Of a DNA stretch of 64,000 bases, positions 27,641 to 38,300 are shown one piece after another (position 1 is the stretch's first letter; each line of letters opens with the position of its first letter). Both the position numbers and the translations under genes were made by a program. This DNA comes from Macrococcus capreoli. GTDB lineage: Bacteria; Bacillota; Bacilli; Staphylococcales; Staphylococcaceae. The stretch is from NCBI RefSeq assembly GCF_025628935.1, contig NZ_JAOTIS010000008.1, positions 1 to 64,000 on the forward strand, in the 5' to 3' direction. The notes beneath the pieces were generated by a model, which worked only from the letters and a program-made list of their open reading frames with translations, was not told the origin of the DNA and made no database searches.

Positions 27641-27661
27641 TTATTATTATTATTATTATTA
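27641..27661. repeat. (TTA)7 microsatellite upstream of tagH
   Basis: An uninterrupted trinucleotide run lies 57 bp before the tagH start codon, probably in its leader or promoter. Length changes here would alter spacing but no reading frame. Confidence 0.8.
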
Positions 27662-27744
27662 ATTGTGTTATGATGTTTGCGTTTTATGTTGATGTTGACT
27701 TGTGCATCTTTTCAATCTATATTTTTAAATCTTTTATATTCTAT

Positions 27745-27803
27745 TGTAAATTCTTTATTTCGTCTATGTAAAAACATTGTAAATAATATTAAAGTAATGT
27801 AAA
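27745..27803 (+). promoter_or_regulatory. WalR/PhoP-type boxes between tagH and tagA
   Basis: TGTAAA occurs at 27745, 27767, 27778 and 27798 on the tagA coding strand. The pair 27767/27778 is an exact TGTAAA-N5-TGTAAA, and 27745 is two helical turns (22 bp) away in register. Confidence 0.65.
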
Positions 27804-27840
27804 TTATAGATTACTAATAAAATGTCAGGAGTATGGTGAT

Positions 27841-28668
27841 ATGAACGATGAACACATTTCACTTATTTCCGAGCAGCTACCTATAGAAAGACATCAACGT
27901 TTTAATAAGGATACGATTACTATATTAGATGTACCGTTTGATAATGTCACGAAATCTGATATGATACAAAAAATAAATACATTCGTTCAACAACCGGGCG
28001 ATAATAATTTATTCATTGTAACAGCAAATCCTGAAATTGTATATTATGCGAAAACGCACGAAAAATATTTATATCGTATTATGCATGCGGATTATATTAT
28101 TCCGGACGGCATCGGAATAATTAAAGCTGCAAAATATTTAAATCAACCTTTAACAGAACGCATTCCTGGTATAGAATTGATGGAAGAGATGTTGAAAGTT
28201 GCGAATTTACATCATAAAAAAGTATTTTTATTAGGGGCTTCAAAGGAAACAGTTAAACAGTGTAAGAAAAATTTACGAGTACAGTACCCAAATATTATAT
28301 TTAAATCAAAGCATGGGTATAAAGATATTCATGATTATAAGACGTTATTAAAGATTAAAAAGTTTGAACCGGATTTTGTATTTGTCGCGATGGGCTATCC
28401 GAAACAAGAAAGCTTCATTTATTATTATCAGCACCATTTTAAACATACTATATTTATGGGTGTTGGGGGTTCGTTTGATGTGTTTAGTGGTAATGTTAAA
28501 CGCGCACCGGTTATCTTCAGAAAGATGAATTTAGAATGGTTTTACCGAATTATCACAGACTGGAAACGATTGAAACGATCCGTCATGATACCGCTATTCT
28601 TATCTGAAGTTGTTAAACAGAAACATGCGTTAAAAGATGCGCATGACTATTTGAAAGATAAAGCGTAA
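27841..28668 (+). CDS. tagA: WTA N-acetylmannosaminyltransferase TagA
   Basis: TagA adds ManNAc to undecaprenyl-PP-GlcNAc, the first committed step of WTA linkage-unit synthesis (WecG/TagA/CpsF family, GT26). The 275-residue protein shows FIVTANPEIVYYAK, IPDGIGIIKAAKYLN, ERIPGIELMEEML and FVAMGYPKQESFI, all typical of the family. It is membrane-associated through its C-terminus. An AGGAG precedes the ATG. tagG follows after 20 bp, so they form an operon. The N-terminal extension of about 25 residues is somewhat longer than in Bacillus. Confidence 0.95.
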   Translation: MNDEHISLISEQLPIERHQRFNKDTITILDVPFDNVTKSDMIQKINTFVQQPGDNNLFIVTANPEIVYYAKTHEKYLYRIMHADYIIPDGIGIIKAAKYLNQPLTERIPGIELMEEMLKVANLHHKKVFLLGASKETVKQCKKNLRVQYPNIIFKSKHGYKDIHDYKTLLKIKKFEPDFVFVAMGYPKQESFIYYYQHHFKHTIFMGVGGSFDVFSGNVKRAPVIFRKMNLEWFYRIITDWKRLKRSVMIPLFLSEVVKQKHALKDAHDYLKDKA

Positions 28669-28688
28669 AAAAAGAAAGTAGGATTATA

Positions 28689-29507
28689 ATGGGTGCAATA
28701 ATTGCAGTGATAAAAGAACAAATAAAAAACTTTTATTTGATTCAACGATTAGCACAATTCCAGTTAAAAATTTCAAACCATGATAATTATTTAGGGCTAG
28801 CATGGGAAATTATAAACCCGTTAATACAAATTGGTGTGTATTATTTTGTTTTTGGTCTCGGTATTCGAGGCAGTAGGGAAGTGGATGGTATTCCGTTCAT
28901 TTACTGGATGCTCGTCGGTATATGTATGTGGTTCTTCATTAATCAAGGGATACTGGAAGGGACGAAATCGATTGGTATTAAGTTTAATCAAGTCGCCAAG
29001 ATGAATTTCCCGTTATCAACAATTCCAAGTTATATATTAATGAGTAAGTTTTATGGTCATCTGTTACTCTTAACGATTGTTATTATTTTATGTGCATTAA
29101 GTGGTATTACCCCAACGATTTATATTGTACAGCTCTTGCTAATTGTACCGTTCGTCTTTTTGTTTGCGTTATCTGTAACGCTTATTACATCGACGTTAGC
29201 TGTATTAATTCGAGATACACAAATGATGGTGCAGTCGATATTACGTATTATATTTTACGTATCATCGATATTATGGCCGATTCATGAAAGTCATAATGAA
29301 ACGATGCAATTTGTTGCGACAGTCGTGAAGGCAAATCCGATTTATTTCTTTGCAGAAAGTTATCGTGCAGCGATATTAAATCACGAATGGTTCTTTATCG
29401 CACATCCAGCACTTACTTTATACAACGTGTTAATCGTCGTTATTTTATTCTCGCTCGGTTCAATATTGCATATGCATTTTAGAAATCGATTCAGTGACTT
29501 TATGTAA
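28689..29507 (+). CDS. tagG: Teichoic acid export permease TagG
   Basis: This 272-residue ABC-2 membrane subunit has six TM segments and the characteristic N-terminal amphipathic start (YLGLAWEIINPLIQIGVYYFVFGLGIRG). With TagH it exports undecaprenol-linked WTA. It is the second gene of the tagA-tagG unit and ends at a strong terminator. A paralogue lies at 43924. Confidence 0.95.
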   Translation: MGAIIAVIKEQIKNFYLIQRLAQFQLKISNHDNYLGLAWEIINPLIQIGVYYFVFGLGIRGSREVDGIPFIYWMLVGICMWFFINQGILEGTKSIGIKFNQVAKMNFPLSTIPSYILMSKFYGHLLLLTIVIILCALSGITPTIYIVQLLLIVPFVFLFALSVTLITSTLAVLIRDTQMMVQSILRIIFYVSSILWPIHESHNETMQFVATVVKANPIYFFAESYRAAILNHEWFFIAHPALTLYNVLIVVILFSLGSILHMHFRNRFSDFM

Positions 29508-29520
29508 TATATCAATCAGA

Positions 29521-29557
29521 AAACCCGAACTGTGCGTGTAACACGCGGTTCGGGTTT
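29521..29557. terminator. Terminator after tagG
   Basis: AAACCCGAAC (29521-29530) pairs with GTTCGGGTTT (29548-29557), with inner GCGTGT/ACACGC. It lies between convergent genes and probably serves both. Confidence 0.85.
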
Positions 29558-29560
29558 CGT

Positions 29561-30721
29561 TTATGTTAAAGGCAATTGTTTAGCTAACTTGTTGTATACT
29601 GCATCGGGTTGGTATTGTTTCAGTGTTTCATGGCCATGCGCGATAAGCTGTTCACGTAACGACGCATCTTCAATTGCGGTGATAATATGATTGGCAAGAG
29701 ATTCTGTATCAAAGCATGATGCAACAAGCGCATTCTGTCCATGAGTTAATAAGGTTGCCGGACCGATTGGAGCATCGAAGCTTACGACAGCATTATTTGC
29801 TGCCATCGCTTCAAGAATGACCATACCGAAGCCTTCACTACGCGAAGGGATAACGGTAATACGTGACGGGTTTAACACCGATTCAGTATCGTTAATCGCA
29901 TCATGTAATGTAATCATATCGCTCAGTTGCTGATTAGTAATTTGTTGTTGTAAATTTGATTTTTCACTGCCACTACCGTATATATGAACTGTATATTGCT
30001 GATCGCGTAGTTTGTGTTGGATATGACTTACTGCAGCAATCAATAAATCGAATCCTTTCTCGTGTTCAAAGCGGCCGAGTGCGGTGATGCGATTCGTTTT
30101 ATGTTGCTTTCGTTGTGTAGCTTGGTGTGCATCAAACGGAATAATATTCGGCAGCAATAGGACTTTATCTTCGGGTAAGTATTGTTTGTATTGCGTCTGA
30201 TCTTGTGGTGTTAATGTCGTTACATAATCTACATGAGCATATGCCTTTAATAATTGCTGCTTGACCGATTCGCTATACGCATTGAAATGCATATGTTCCA
30301 TTGCAATCGTCTCGACGTTAGCGTATTCTGACGCTAAGACGTTATACGATGCGCGTGTTGAAACAAGATAGTCCGTATTCACTTGCTGAATGGCTTGAAT
30401 CAGTTTATGTTCAATATAGCTTGAGAATTGCTGAATACCGGGTTCTTCAGCCATAATGATGCGCGGTTTACACAATGGTGTATATTTGCGTATACGGTTG
30501 TATACTAATGGCACAAAATTACGTTTATCGCTATAATCGATGATTGATTGAATATTTATCGTTTCATTGACTGGATATGCAGGTGTTGTGCCAAGCTTAA
30601 ATACGGTTAAGATCGTAACATCATGACCACGTTCACTTAAAGTGTTAGCAAGTGTTGTCACAGCACGTGTTGTGCCACCGATATGATATAAATTATGTAA
30701 TAAGAATGTGAATGATTTCAT
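29561..30721 (-). CDS. GT4 family glycosyltransferase in the tag locus
   Basis: This 386-residue protein has the GT-B fold. The N-terminal part has HNLYHIGGTTRAVTTLA. The C-terminal nucleotide-sugar domain has ALGRFEHEKGFDLLIAA, YGSGSEK and the donor-site motif SRSEGFGMVILEAMA. It lies opposite tagB across a 28-bp gap. A role in decorating teichoic acid is likely from context but unproven. Donor and acceptor are unknown. The tagB promoter, if separate, must lie partly inside this gene. Confidence 0.85.
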   Translation of the reverse strand: MKSFTFLLHNLYHIGGTTRAVTTLANTLSERGHDVTILTVFKLGTTPAYPVNETINIQSIIDYSDKRNFVPLVYNRIRKYTPLCKPRIIMAEEPGIQQFSSYIEHKLIQAIQQVNTDYLVSTRASYNVLASEYANVETIAMEHMHFNAYSESVKQQLLKAYAHVDYVTTLTPQDQTQYKQYLPEDKVLLLPNIIPFDAHQATQRKQHKTNRITALGRFEHEKGFDLLIAAVSHIQHKLRDQQYTVHIYGSGSEKSNLQQQITNQQLSDMITLHDAINDTESVLNPSRITVIPSRSEGFGMVILEAMAANNAVVSFDAPIGPATLLTHGQNALVASCFDTESLANHIITAIEDASLREQLIAHGHETLKQYQPDAVYNKLAKQLPLT

Positions 30722-30749
30722 AGTTCGCTCCTAACGAAAGGGTTTTGAT

Positions 30750-31832
30750 ATGAGAAAGTTAATTAAATTCAGTTATTTATTTATCATAAAGTTTATTAAT
30801 TTATTTTGCAAAGTGAAACCGAAAGCGCGTCATATGACGATATTGATGACGTTTGAAGAAGATGTCATCCCGCTCGCTAATGCAAGTATTAAAGAAGGCT
30901 ATACCGTAACATTATTATACCATCCGAAATATGCGCATGCGGTACTCAATCCAGACGGCAAGTATTATGAGTTGTTTAAGGCATCAAAGAAGATAGCGTT
31001 AAGCAATCGTTTAATTATTCAGCAAATGCGCGCTATATTAACGAGTAAAGTAATTGTTATCGACACGTATTATTTAATGCTCGGGAGTATGAAACGGTCA
31101 GCGTCACAAACGGTTATTCAACTTTGGCATGCAACGAGCGCAATGAAACAATTTGGTTTGCAGGATAAACATGTTGATTTAAATAATAAACCATTAATAC
31201 AGCAATATCAGTCTGTATATGATTATACGGATACATATGTCGTTGCAGGGGATTACATGATTGATATATTTAAACAGTCATTCAATGCACATGATAAATA
31301 CTTTTTGAAGACGGGTTTACCACGACTGGAAAAGCGTTGTACAGCTGTAAATGACATACGAAGCACATTACCCAATATAACAGCACCGTATACACTATTT
31401 GTCCCGACATACCGAGAATATCATCTAGACGACAAGTTAAGACTGACACATGACGCGCTGCCCAACTTAATTATAAAAGCACATCCAAGTGACCGTAATT
31501 ATCAAACCGATATAATAGCAAAGGAAATTCCAACTGAAAACTTAATAGAACATGCAGATGTTGTTATTACGGATTATAGTTCGCTCTTAGTCGAAGCAAT
31601 ATATAAAGGAAATCGTGTGTACTGTTATGCACCCGATGAAGCACAGTATAATCAGGAAAGAGGATTAAGCAAATATTACTATAATCTGACACACAAGAAA
31701 GCACAAACTGTAGCACAATTGCAGCAGTTAATGCAGCATGATATTGAATATGACATTCAAGGCTGGGTGAATTATCAGACCGATCATGCGACACAAGCGA
31801 TTATGGCATATATAATGGAAGTGATCCATTGA
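30750..31832 (+). CDS. tagB: WTA glycerophosphotransferase (primase) TagB
   Basis: This 360-residue protein adds the first glycerol-3-phosphate to the ManNAc-GlcNAc-PP-undecaprenol linkage unit. It belongs to the CDP-glycerol glycerophosphotransferase family. The catalytic His motif is WHATSAMKQFG, the TagB form; polymerases have WHGTPLK. The second catalytic motif is KAHPSD, and ITDYSSLLVEA binds the donor. The N-terminus is hydrophobic and basic, fitting membrane attachment. It overlaps tagX by 4 bp, so the two form an operon. Length is like S. aureus TarB. Confidence 0.93.
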   Translation: MRKLIKFSYLFIIKFINLFCKVKPKARHMTILMTFEEDVIPLANASIKEGYTVTLLYHPKYAHAVLNPDGKYYELFKASKKIALSNRLIIQQMRAILTSKVIVIDTYYLMLGSMKRSASQTVIQLWHATSAMKQFGLQDKHVDLNNKPLIQQYQSVYDYTDTYVVAGDYMIDIFKQSFNAHDKYFLKTGLPRLEKRCTAVNDIRSTLPNITAPYTLFVPTYREYHLDDKLRLTHDALPNLIIKAHPSDRNYQTDIIAKEIPTENLIEHADVVITDYSSLLVEAIYKGNRVYCYAPDEAQYNQERGLSKYYYNLTHKKAQTVAQLQQLMQHDIEYDIQGWVNYQTDHATQAIMAYIMEVIH

Positions 31833-32863
31833 TTACCGTAATTATACCAGTCTATAACGCATCACAAACGATTCAGCACGCATTACAATCGATAAACAGT
31901 ACAAAGCCAATTGAAATATTATGTGTCGATGATGGATCGACGGACAACAGTATTGAAGTGATTCACGCATTTGAACAAGAGATGCCGCGTCATTATACGT
32001 TAACGGTGATTCAGCAGGACAATCAAGGTGCGGCCAGCGCAAGAAATAACGGTCTACGACATGCTCAATATCCGTATGTGATGTTTCTGGATAGTGATGA
32101 TCAACTGACAGATACCGCACTGCAATGTTATTTCGAAGCAATTGAAGGACACCCGGAGTGTAGTGTTTATATCGGGCAAATGATGCATTATAAAGATGGG
32201 AAAGCGATACGTATAGTAACACAGCAACTGCAAGCTGGAAAGACGACGTTAAGTGAGCAACCAGAATTATTGCAATCAATTGGACCCGGCGCGAAAGTGT
32301 ATCGTAAATGTGATATTGGGCTGTTTGATGAAGATATTATTTTTTGTGAAGAACATACATTGAATACACAAGTGATGATGAAAGCGGTGTATGTGTTTGA
32401 TACGCCAGTCTATTTATATACGATTGAAGCGGGACAATCCATTACAACGAATACACAGCAATTTACGAAATACATGTCAGATGGGATGAAAGTAAGACAG
32501 CGTGTATTAGCGATTATAAAAGCATCTAATCTTTCAGAAGGGTCTAAGCAACGCATTATTCAGTATTATAGTTATCGTATGGACGAACTCATCATTATGT
32601 ATTACGTTAAACGCAAGTTGATGGCGACACCATTGATGCAGGAAGAGAAAGCACAACTCTTTGAATATATGACGCAAATGGTGACGACGGAATATCGAGC
32701 GTCAACGTTAATGCATATGCTTTATCATTTCAAATATTATGGGCATATGAATGAGGAGTTGAATGAGTGGATGGCGGTTCATCATATTCAGTGGTCAAAT
32801 TATGAATACACAAAGTTTAAATTGAAGACAAAAGTGAAAGATCAGCTGAAACAATTAAGATAA
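31829..32863 (+). CDS. tagX: TagX-like GT2 family glycosyltransferase
   Basis: This 344-residue protein has an N-terminal GT-A domain: TVIIPVYNASQTI, DDGSTDNS, AASARNNGL and the metal-binding FLDSDDQ. The C-terminal half is helical. It follows tagB with a 4-bp overlap, the same position as tagX in S. aureus, and later segments resemble S. aureus TagX. The DxD motif is intact here. The exact reaction of TagX is not established. It ends at a clear terminator. Confidence 0.85.
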   Translation: MITVIIPVYNASQTIQHALQSINSTKPIEILCVDDGSTDNSIEVIHAFEQEMPRHYTLTVIQQDNQGAASARNNGLRHAQYPYVMFLDSDDQLTDTALQCYFEAIEGHPECSVYIGQMMHYKDGKAIRIVTQQLQAGKTTLSEQPELLQSIGPGAKVYRKCDIGLFDEDIIFCEEHTLNTQVMMKAVYVFDTPVYLYTIEAGQSITTNTQQFTKYMSDGMKVRQRVLAIIKASNLSEGSKQRIIQYYSYRMDELIIMYYVKRKLMATPLMQEEKAQLFEYMTQMVTTEYRASTLMHMLYHFKYYGHMNEELNEWMAVHHIQWSNYEYTKFKLKTKVKDQLKQLR

Positions 32864-32871
32864 CAATGAAT

Positions 32872-32906
32872 AAGCACCTGAAATCGATGCATGATTTCAG
32901 GTGCTT
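32872..32906. terminator. Terminator after tagX
   Basis: AAGCACCTGAAATC (32872-32885) and GATTTCAGGTGCTT (32893-32906) form a 14-bp stem with a 7-nt loop. It lies between convergent genes and probably serves both. Confidence 0.88.
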
Positions 32907-32953
32907 TCGTGTAATGTGATTCTGAGCAAGAGCCTTAGTAGGAACGAACATGG

Positions 32954-34645
32954 TCACATCAACGATTGAATCAACGCAATTAATCGTGTATTGCCTGCAA
33001 TCGTTTGTGCAACATATGACTGATCTTTCACTTGATGATGTACACCATTGCGTAAATCTTCAATTAATGCATCCCGACGCGTATATGTTATCGGTTCGAG
33101 CGTTGTCATGACATCCTGATAGACACCTCGCGTATGCATATATTCTGCCAGATCATCCATGATTAAATAGCTTGGCTTGTTAAGCGCTATACTATCAAAG
33201 ATTACAGAGGAGTAATCACTCACAATTGCGTCACTCGCAGCAAGGAGTTGTTCTGTTTCGACATTAACAGCCGTAAGCCCGCCTTGATTTTGTCGTTCTT
33301 CAGGATGCCCTTTATATAATATGACACGATCTTCATTAAGTTGACTGAAATCAATCGGTTCATATTGATAATCTTTCCACGTTGGAATATAGGCGATCCA
33401 CTGTTTATTTATATCGATATTCAATTGTTCGCTTAATTGCTGTCGTATCACATCTTTATCCAGTGACAGCGCATATTGTAATCTAGGGTAGCCTGTTGCT
33501 AATACATTATGTACATTAAATGAAGACTTGAATAAATGATTCACCGCTTCAGTATCTGTAATAAATGTATCAATTCGCTTTAATTTATTATATTTTCTTA
33601 ATCGATATAGAAATATAGATGCATTTTGTTGTGGTTCCAGGCTATCTAAGAACAATTGTTTAATCGGTGTGCCGTGCCATAAGTTGATGACATGTCCGTT
33701 CATGACTAAATCATCATCCGGATAAGATTCACAAACCACGATACGGGCATGTTTGATGATAGAACGCGCATCGTTTGCATGTGGCGAGACAACTTTAACC
33801 CGTTGCTTTAATTTATCTGCCGGAATCGTTTCATCTGTAATAAAATATATTTCTGTTTCAGGCATCGCGTCCAGTAATGCTTCAAATAGTGCTTTACTAT
33901 TTCCGCGATAGTCGTAATCAAAGCCGATAAAGACGATATAGCCTTCTGTTTGATTTAAATCGCTTTGTGCATGAATTAAATGATGATACGGCTGAATCTT
34001 ACGCTTATATAAATAATCATACAATTGACGGTAGAGGCGATGGGGTAAACGATAGTTTAGCGATTGATTGATTTGATCAATGCGTAGCGTATATGCTGAC
34101 TGCTTAAATTGTGGTGCGACTTTGTATCGTCGATCCTGTGCTAATCCGTGATACTGAATCAATTGCTGTATGCTGTAACTTGAACGTGCGTCATCATTCA
34201 TATTGTGCTGAATATAGGGTTGTAATAATAATCGTGGTGACATATTACGTGCGCTAAAATTAAAGACAACATGGCCATCGATTTGTATATCATTTGTCGT
34301 CAGCAATATCGCAACACATAAATCAAGACTACTGTTTACTTTACATTGTGATAATAAAGTTAAAGCTTGCACACGATCATATATCATTGCAGGGTATACA
34401 TACGGTTGAATAATGTTGATGGATTGTGTCATTGTCTGTCCAAATATCGTGTACATATTAATATAGCAATCATTTATTTCATAATCCGTGAATATATGCC
34501 CGTCACGAAGTTGAACTGCTGCTAATTGCGCATCGTGAAGCACGCAATCATTCGTAATGATGAAATGACTTGTTGAGATGTGTGATAGCTGCTGTATTAA
34601 ATCTTCATGAAAGTACTTTGCTGAAACCGTAAGTTGTGTTATCAA
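32954..34645 (-). CDS. CDP-glycerol glycerophosphotransferase family protein (TagF-like)
   Basis: This is a 563-residue polymerase-type enzyme. The N-terminal half (1-260) is unassigned. The C-terminal half has the Glyphos_transf motifs LWHGTPIKQLF, TGYPR, YKGHPEERQ and VSDYSSVIFDS. It probably extends or modifies a poly(glycerol phosphate) chain. No ATG fits: the reading frame runs upstream through AT-rich repeats, but GGTGA at 34650-34654 points to the TTG at 34645. It lies 198 bp downstream of tagD on the same strand, with a terminator between them. Confidence 0.85.
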   Translation of the reverse strand: MITQLTVSAKYFHEDLIQQLSHISTSHFIITNDCVLHDAQLAAVQLRDGHIFTDYEINDCYINMYTIFGQTMTQSINIIQPYVYPAMIYDRVQALTLLSQCKVNSSLDLCVAILLTTNDIQIDGHVVFNFSARNMSPRLLLQPYIQHNMNDDARSSYSIQQLIQYHGLAQDRRYKVAPQFKQSAYTLRIDQINQSLNYRLPHRLYRQLYDYLYKRKIQPYHHLIHAQSDLNQTEGYIVFIGFDYDYRGNSKALFEALLDAMPETEIYFITDETIPADKLKQRVKVVSPHANDARSIIKHARIVVCESYPDDDLVMNGHVINLWHGTPIKQLFLDSLEPQQNASIFLYRLRKYNKLKRIDTFITDTEAVNHLFKSSFNVHNVLATGYPRLQYALSLDKDVIRQQLSEQLNIDINKQWIAYIPTWKDYQYEPIDFSQLNEDRVILYKGHPEERQNQGGLTAVNVETEQLLAASDAIVSDYSSVIFDSIALNKPSYLIMDDLAEYMHTRGVYQDVMTTLEPITYTRRDALIEDLRNGVHHQVKDQSYVAQTIAGNTRLIALIQSLM

Positions 34646-34689
34646 TGGCTTCACCTGCCTTTTTATTATTGTTATGAAATCAAAAGTTA

Positions 34690-34770
34690 TACTGCATATT
34701 ATATATTGGATGATGTATAGTGCATAATGTATATTGTATACAGTATACAGTATATAGTATGCAATATACA
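34690..34770. repeat. TA-rich low-complexity tract between tagD and the TagF-like gene
   Basis: Short overlapping direct and inverted repeats of GTATAC, AGTATA and ATGTATA type fill this stretch. It precedes the TTG-started gene and follows the tagD terminator. It may hold the promoter, but no clear -35/-10 pair stands out. Confidence 0.55.
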
Positions 34771-34813
34771 AAAAAACGAACAAATCATCATCATTTATCC
34801 GATGGTCTGTTCG
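34770..34813 (-). terminator. Terminator after tagD
   Basis: CGAACA (34777-34782) pairs with TGTTCG (34808-34813), with partial inner pairing. A run of seven T follows on the minus strand. Confidence 0.65.
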
Positions 34814-34843
34814 GTTAAGCATCCAGAAAAAAATGGCATCATA

Positions 34844-35242
34844 TTATTTCGTATCATTACCATATAATTCTTTTTTAATTTGAGTCGTTGAAATACCTTC
34901 TGTACGTTTAATGTAAATGACTTCACACTGTTCTTTTAAGAAGTCAAATTCGCCTTCCCAGTCATGTCCCATTACAAATGTATCCACTTCAAATTTTTCA
35001 ACGTCTTTCGTCTTTTGTTCCCAGTCGTTCTCAGGAATAACTAAATCTACGTAACGAATCGATTCTAGCATCATTTTGCGTTGTTCATAATCGTAATAAG
35101 ATTTCTTGTGCTTTAATTTATTAAATTCATCCGTAGATAATGCTACGATTAAATAGTCTCCCATTTCACGTGCACGACGCAATAATTCAATATGTCCGTA
35201 ATGTAATAAATCGTATGTTCCGTAAGTAATAACGCGTCTCAT
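34844..35242 (-). CDS. tagD: Glycerol-3-phosphate cytidylyltransferase TagD
   Basis: This 132-residue enzyme makes CDP-glycerol, the donor for TagB and TagF-type enzymes. The nucleotidyltransferase signature TYGTYDLLHYGHIELLRRA and the C-terminal RTEGISTTQIK are exact family motifs. Length is typical (Bacillus TagD is 129). It is divergent from the tandem-domain polymerase gene at 35350, with WalR-type boxes in the 107-bp gap. No TarI/TarJ is seen, so glycerol is the likely backbone polyol. Confidence 0.97.
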   Translation of the reverse strand: MRRVITYGTYDLLHYGHIELLRRAREMGDYLIVALSTDEFNKLKHKKSYYDYEQRKMMLESIRYVDLVIPENDWEQKTKDVEKFEVDTFVMGHDWEGEFDFLKEQCEVIYIKRTEGISTTQIKKELYGNDTK

Positions 35243-35273
35243 TAATAAAGTCCTCCAGTAAGATGTGTGTAAT

Positions 35274-35312
35274 TGTAAAGTTTATGTTAATATAATATTG
35301 AGATTTTGTAAA
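35274..35312 (+). promoter_or_regulatory. WalR/PhoP-type boxes between tagD and the tandem polymerase
   Basis: TGTAAA (35274-35279)-N5-TGTTAA (35285-35290) matches TGTWAH-N5-TGTWAH exactly. A third TGTAAA at 35307 is 33 bp (three turns) from the first. Orientation is that of the polymerase gene. Confidence 0.62.
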
Positions 35313-35349
35313 CTTTTATAGGGAATGAATTAAGGAATTAGGTGAAAAC

Positions 35350-38300
35350 ATGTATCAAATTAAAATACAACAAATCGATGAACGAATAATACTATCAAAC
35401 ATCGATACTTCTTATCAATGGATCCAGCTTAAATACAATACGACGTTAATTGAGCTGCCGATTACGAATCAAACAGTGACGATAAACTTAAATGATTTAG
35501 TCGATACACATTTTGCTTTAGCGAAACGTATCGATATTATATTGGTAAAAGATGAACTGAAAGAAATGATCCAGGCCGATGATGACAATGCAGAAGAAAA
35601 TAGTGCAGATGACATCAAAATAGATAATCCAATAGCCGACGATATCGATTTACGCATCAAAAATCGCATCAATTTAAAGACTTTCGATATTAGCGTCCAA
35701 CCATTTCACAGCGTCTACCATAACGACATTCGCATCACACCGTACTTCAATAAGAAAGGCTCATTTGCAGTGTCATTATTAAGTACGTTCAAATTAAATA
35801 CGTATTTCAACTACAAACAAATCGACAAAATTAAATTTTCGCAAAGTGAATTATCTATAGCCGGTAAGTTCTCAGTCATCAACAGTAAAGTTGAACGTGC
35901 TAATTTAGTCACAGAATCAAGACATACGGGCATCGCTGTGCGCACGCAATTAAATATCTTCAAGACGGAACGAAGAGCAAACGATGTCTATACTGCCCAT
36001 TACTTTGATGTAAACGACACGCATGCCTTTGCGCAGTTGTTAACGCATGCACTCCCGGATAACGACATTATCGATTTGTATATTGAACTGCATTTAAACA
36101 CATTTGCAGAACCGATAAAAGTGAAGATCGGTAATCCGAGAATATTAGCTGAACGCTTTATGTCAGGTACTTTAACCGTTAATGTCAACGGCAATGCGTT
36201 TATTCTCGAGCCGTACTTTACTTTAAAAGGGAGAAACTTAAGCTTTAAAGTCGTGCAGCTGAGTGAAGCAAGCAGTATAGCGTATCAACGCGTCTTACTT
36301 GCCGATAAACCGAACAATGACAAGCCTGTCTGGGTGATTGGAGAACGTCATTATAAAGCGCAGGATAATGGTTATTTCTTCTTTAAATATTTAAGAGAAC
36401 ATCATCCGGAAATTGATGCGTATTATATTATCGATTTCAATTCACCGGAATACAATAACGTAAAGCCATTCGGAAATGTGATTGACTTCAGGTCGGAAGA
36501 ACATTTCGACATTATGCATCGCGCGGATAAACTCTTTACGACACATCATCCGGAATTGATATTCCCGTTAAGTAATAAAGCATATGTGAGCTCAGTAAAG
36601 GCAGAACGTATCTTCTTACAACACGGCGTACTCGGTACGAAGAATTTAACACAAATCAACGGCAATCAGCTGAATGACTTTAATGTCGATAAATTTGTCG
36701 TATCTTCAGACCGTGAGAAACAAATTGTTGTACGTGATTTAAAGTTTGATGACGAACAAGTGATCGTTTCTGGTTTATCACGATTTGATCATTTATTTAT
36801 GGAAACGCAACCGAAGAAGCAAATATTAATCATTCCGACATGGCGCGACTGGTTGACGAATGAAGCGGCATTTATCGACTCAGAATATAAATGGCGTAAT
36901 GAAAGTTTATTAAATCATGACCAGCTGAAAGTCATTCAAAATAAAGGTTATGCTATCATCTTCTGCCTGCATCCGAATATGCAGCAGTTTACAGATTTAA
37001 TCGACATACCAGAATATATTACCGTTATTCGTCAAGGTGATGTTGATGTACAGCAGTTAATTAAAGAAAGTAGCTTAATGATTACTGATTATTCAAGTGT
37101 CGCGTTTGACTTTAGTTTCCTGTACAAACCTGTTATTTATTATCAGTATGACAAACAACGTTTCTTAGGTAAATTACCGTCTCATTTAGATATTGAGAAT
37201 GAATTACCGGGTAAGATTGCAAACGATGAAGACGAAGTCATCACATTACTAAACAACTTTATCGCGCTGAACTTCCAGATTAATCAGCAATTAAAAGGAA
37301 AAATTGATAAATTCATTAATCATCGTGACCAGCACAATTCAGAACGCCTATTTAAAGCGGTTGTTCACGAAGCAGTGCCATTTAAAGAAAAAGTAAAACG
37401 TGATATTAAAAACGATATACTCGTACAGCATTTCTATAAACGTTATCGTAAAAATAAAAAAGCGTACTACAGTACGATGAAAGCAATGAACAAATTTCTT
37501 GCGATGTTTCATCCAGGTGATTCGAAACTGATATTCTTTGAAAGCAATGTCGGTAAAGGGGTATCGGACAGCCCGAAAGTCATTTATGACGCATTGAAAG
37601 CATATCCGCACGATTTCAAGATTGTGTGGGTGACGAATAATGTGTATCCATTCGATGATGAACGTGTGATTACAGTGAAACGTTTATCATTCGAATATTT
37701 CTACTATATTTCAATTGCGCGTTTCTGGGTCAACAATCAGAATTTCCCGTATTATATTCAAAAGCATATAAACTGTGAATATATTCAGACATGGCATGGG
37801 ACACCGTTAAAGAAAATGCTGAATGATGTCGCTGTATTTGAAGGGCGCGACGAAGGGTATAAGATGCGTGTTAATACCGCAACGCAAAAGTGGGATTATT
37901 TAGTGTCACCAAGCCGTTACGCAAGTGCATGTTTCAAAAGCGCATTCCACTTTAACAAGACGATGTTAGAAGTAGGTTATCCGCGTAATGACTGGGCATA
38001 TCAGCTGAATGATGAAGCGTTCATCGATTATCAAAATGTCATTAAGAAAAAAGCAGGCATCGAAGATCATAGAAAAGTCATTTTATACGCTCCGACATTT
38101 AGAGATGACGAGTTAAAACAGGATGTTGTCGAACTACCATTTGATCTAGAGGTATTACGACCGCTTGCAGAAGAGTATATTCTGTTAATTAAGACACATA
38201 TGTTAGTCGGTAAGAAGTTATCGATTCCAGAGCAATATAATGATTTCGTTTATAATGTATCAAGTTATAAAGATATTAACGAATTGTATGCGATCAGTGA

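Noticed and set aside
34646-34822. 59-residue N-terminal extension of the TagF-like protein with a seeming TM helix
   Set aside because: It is translated from TA-repeat DNA across the tagD terminator; the Shine-Dalgarno supports the TTG at 34645.
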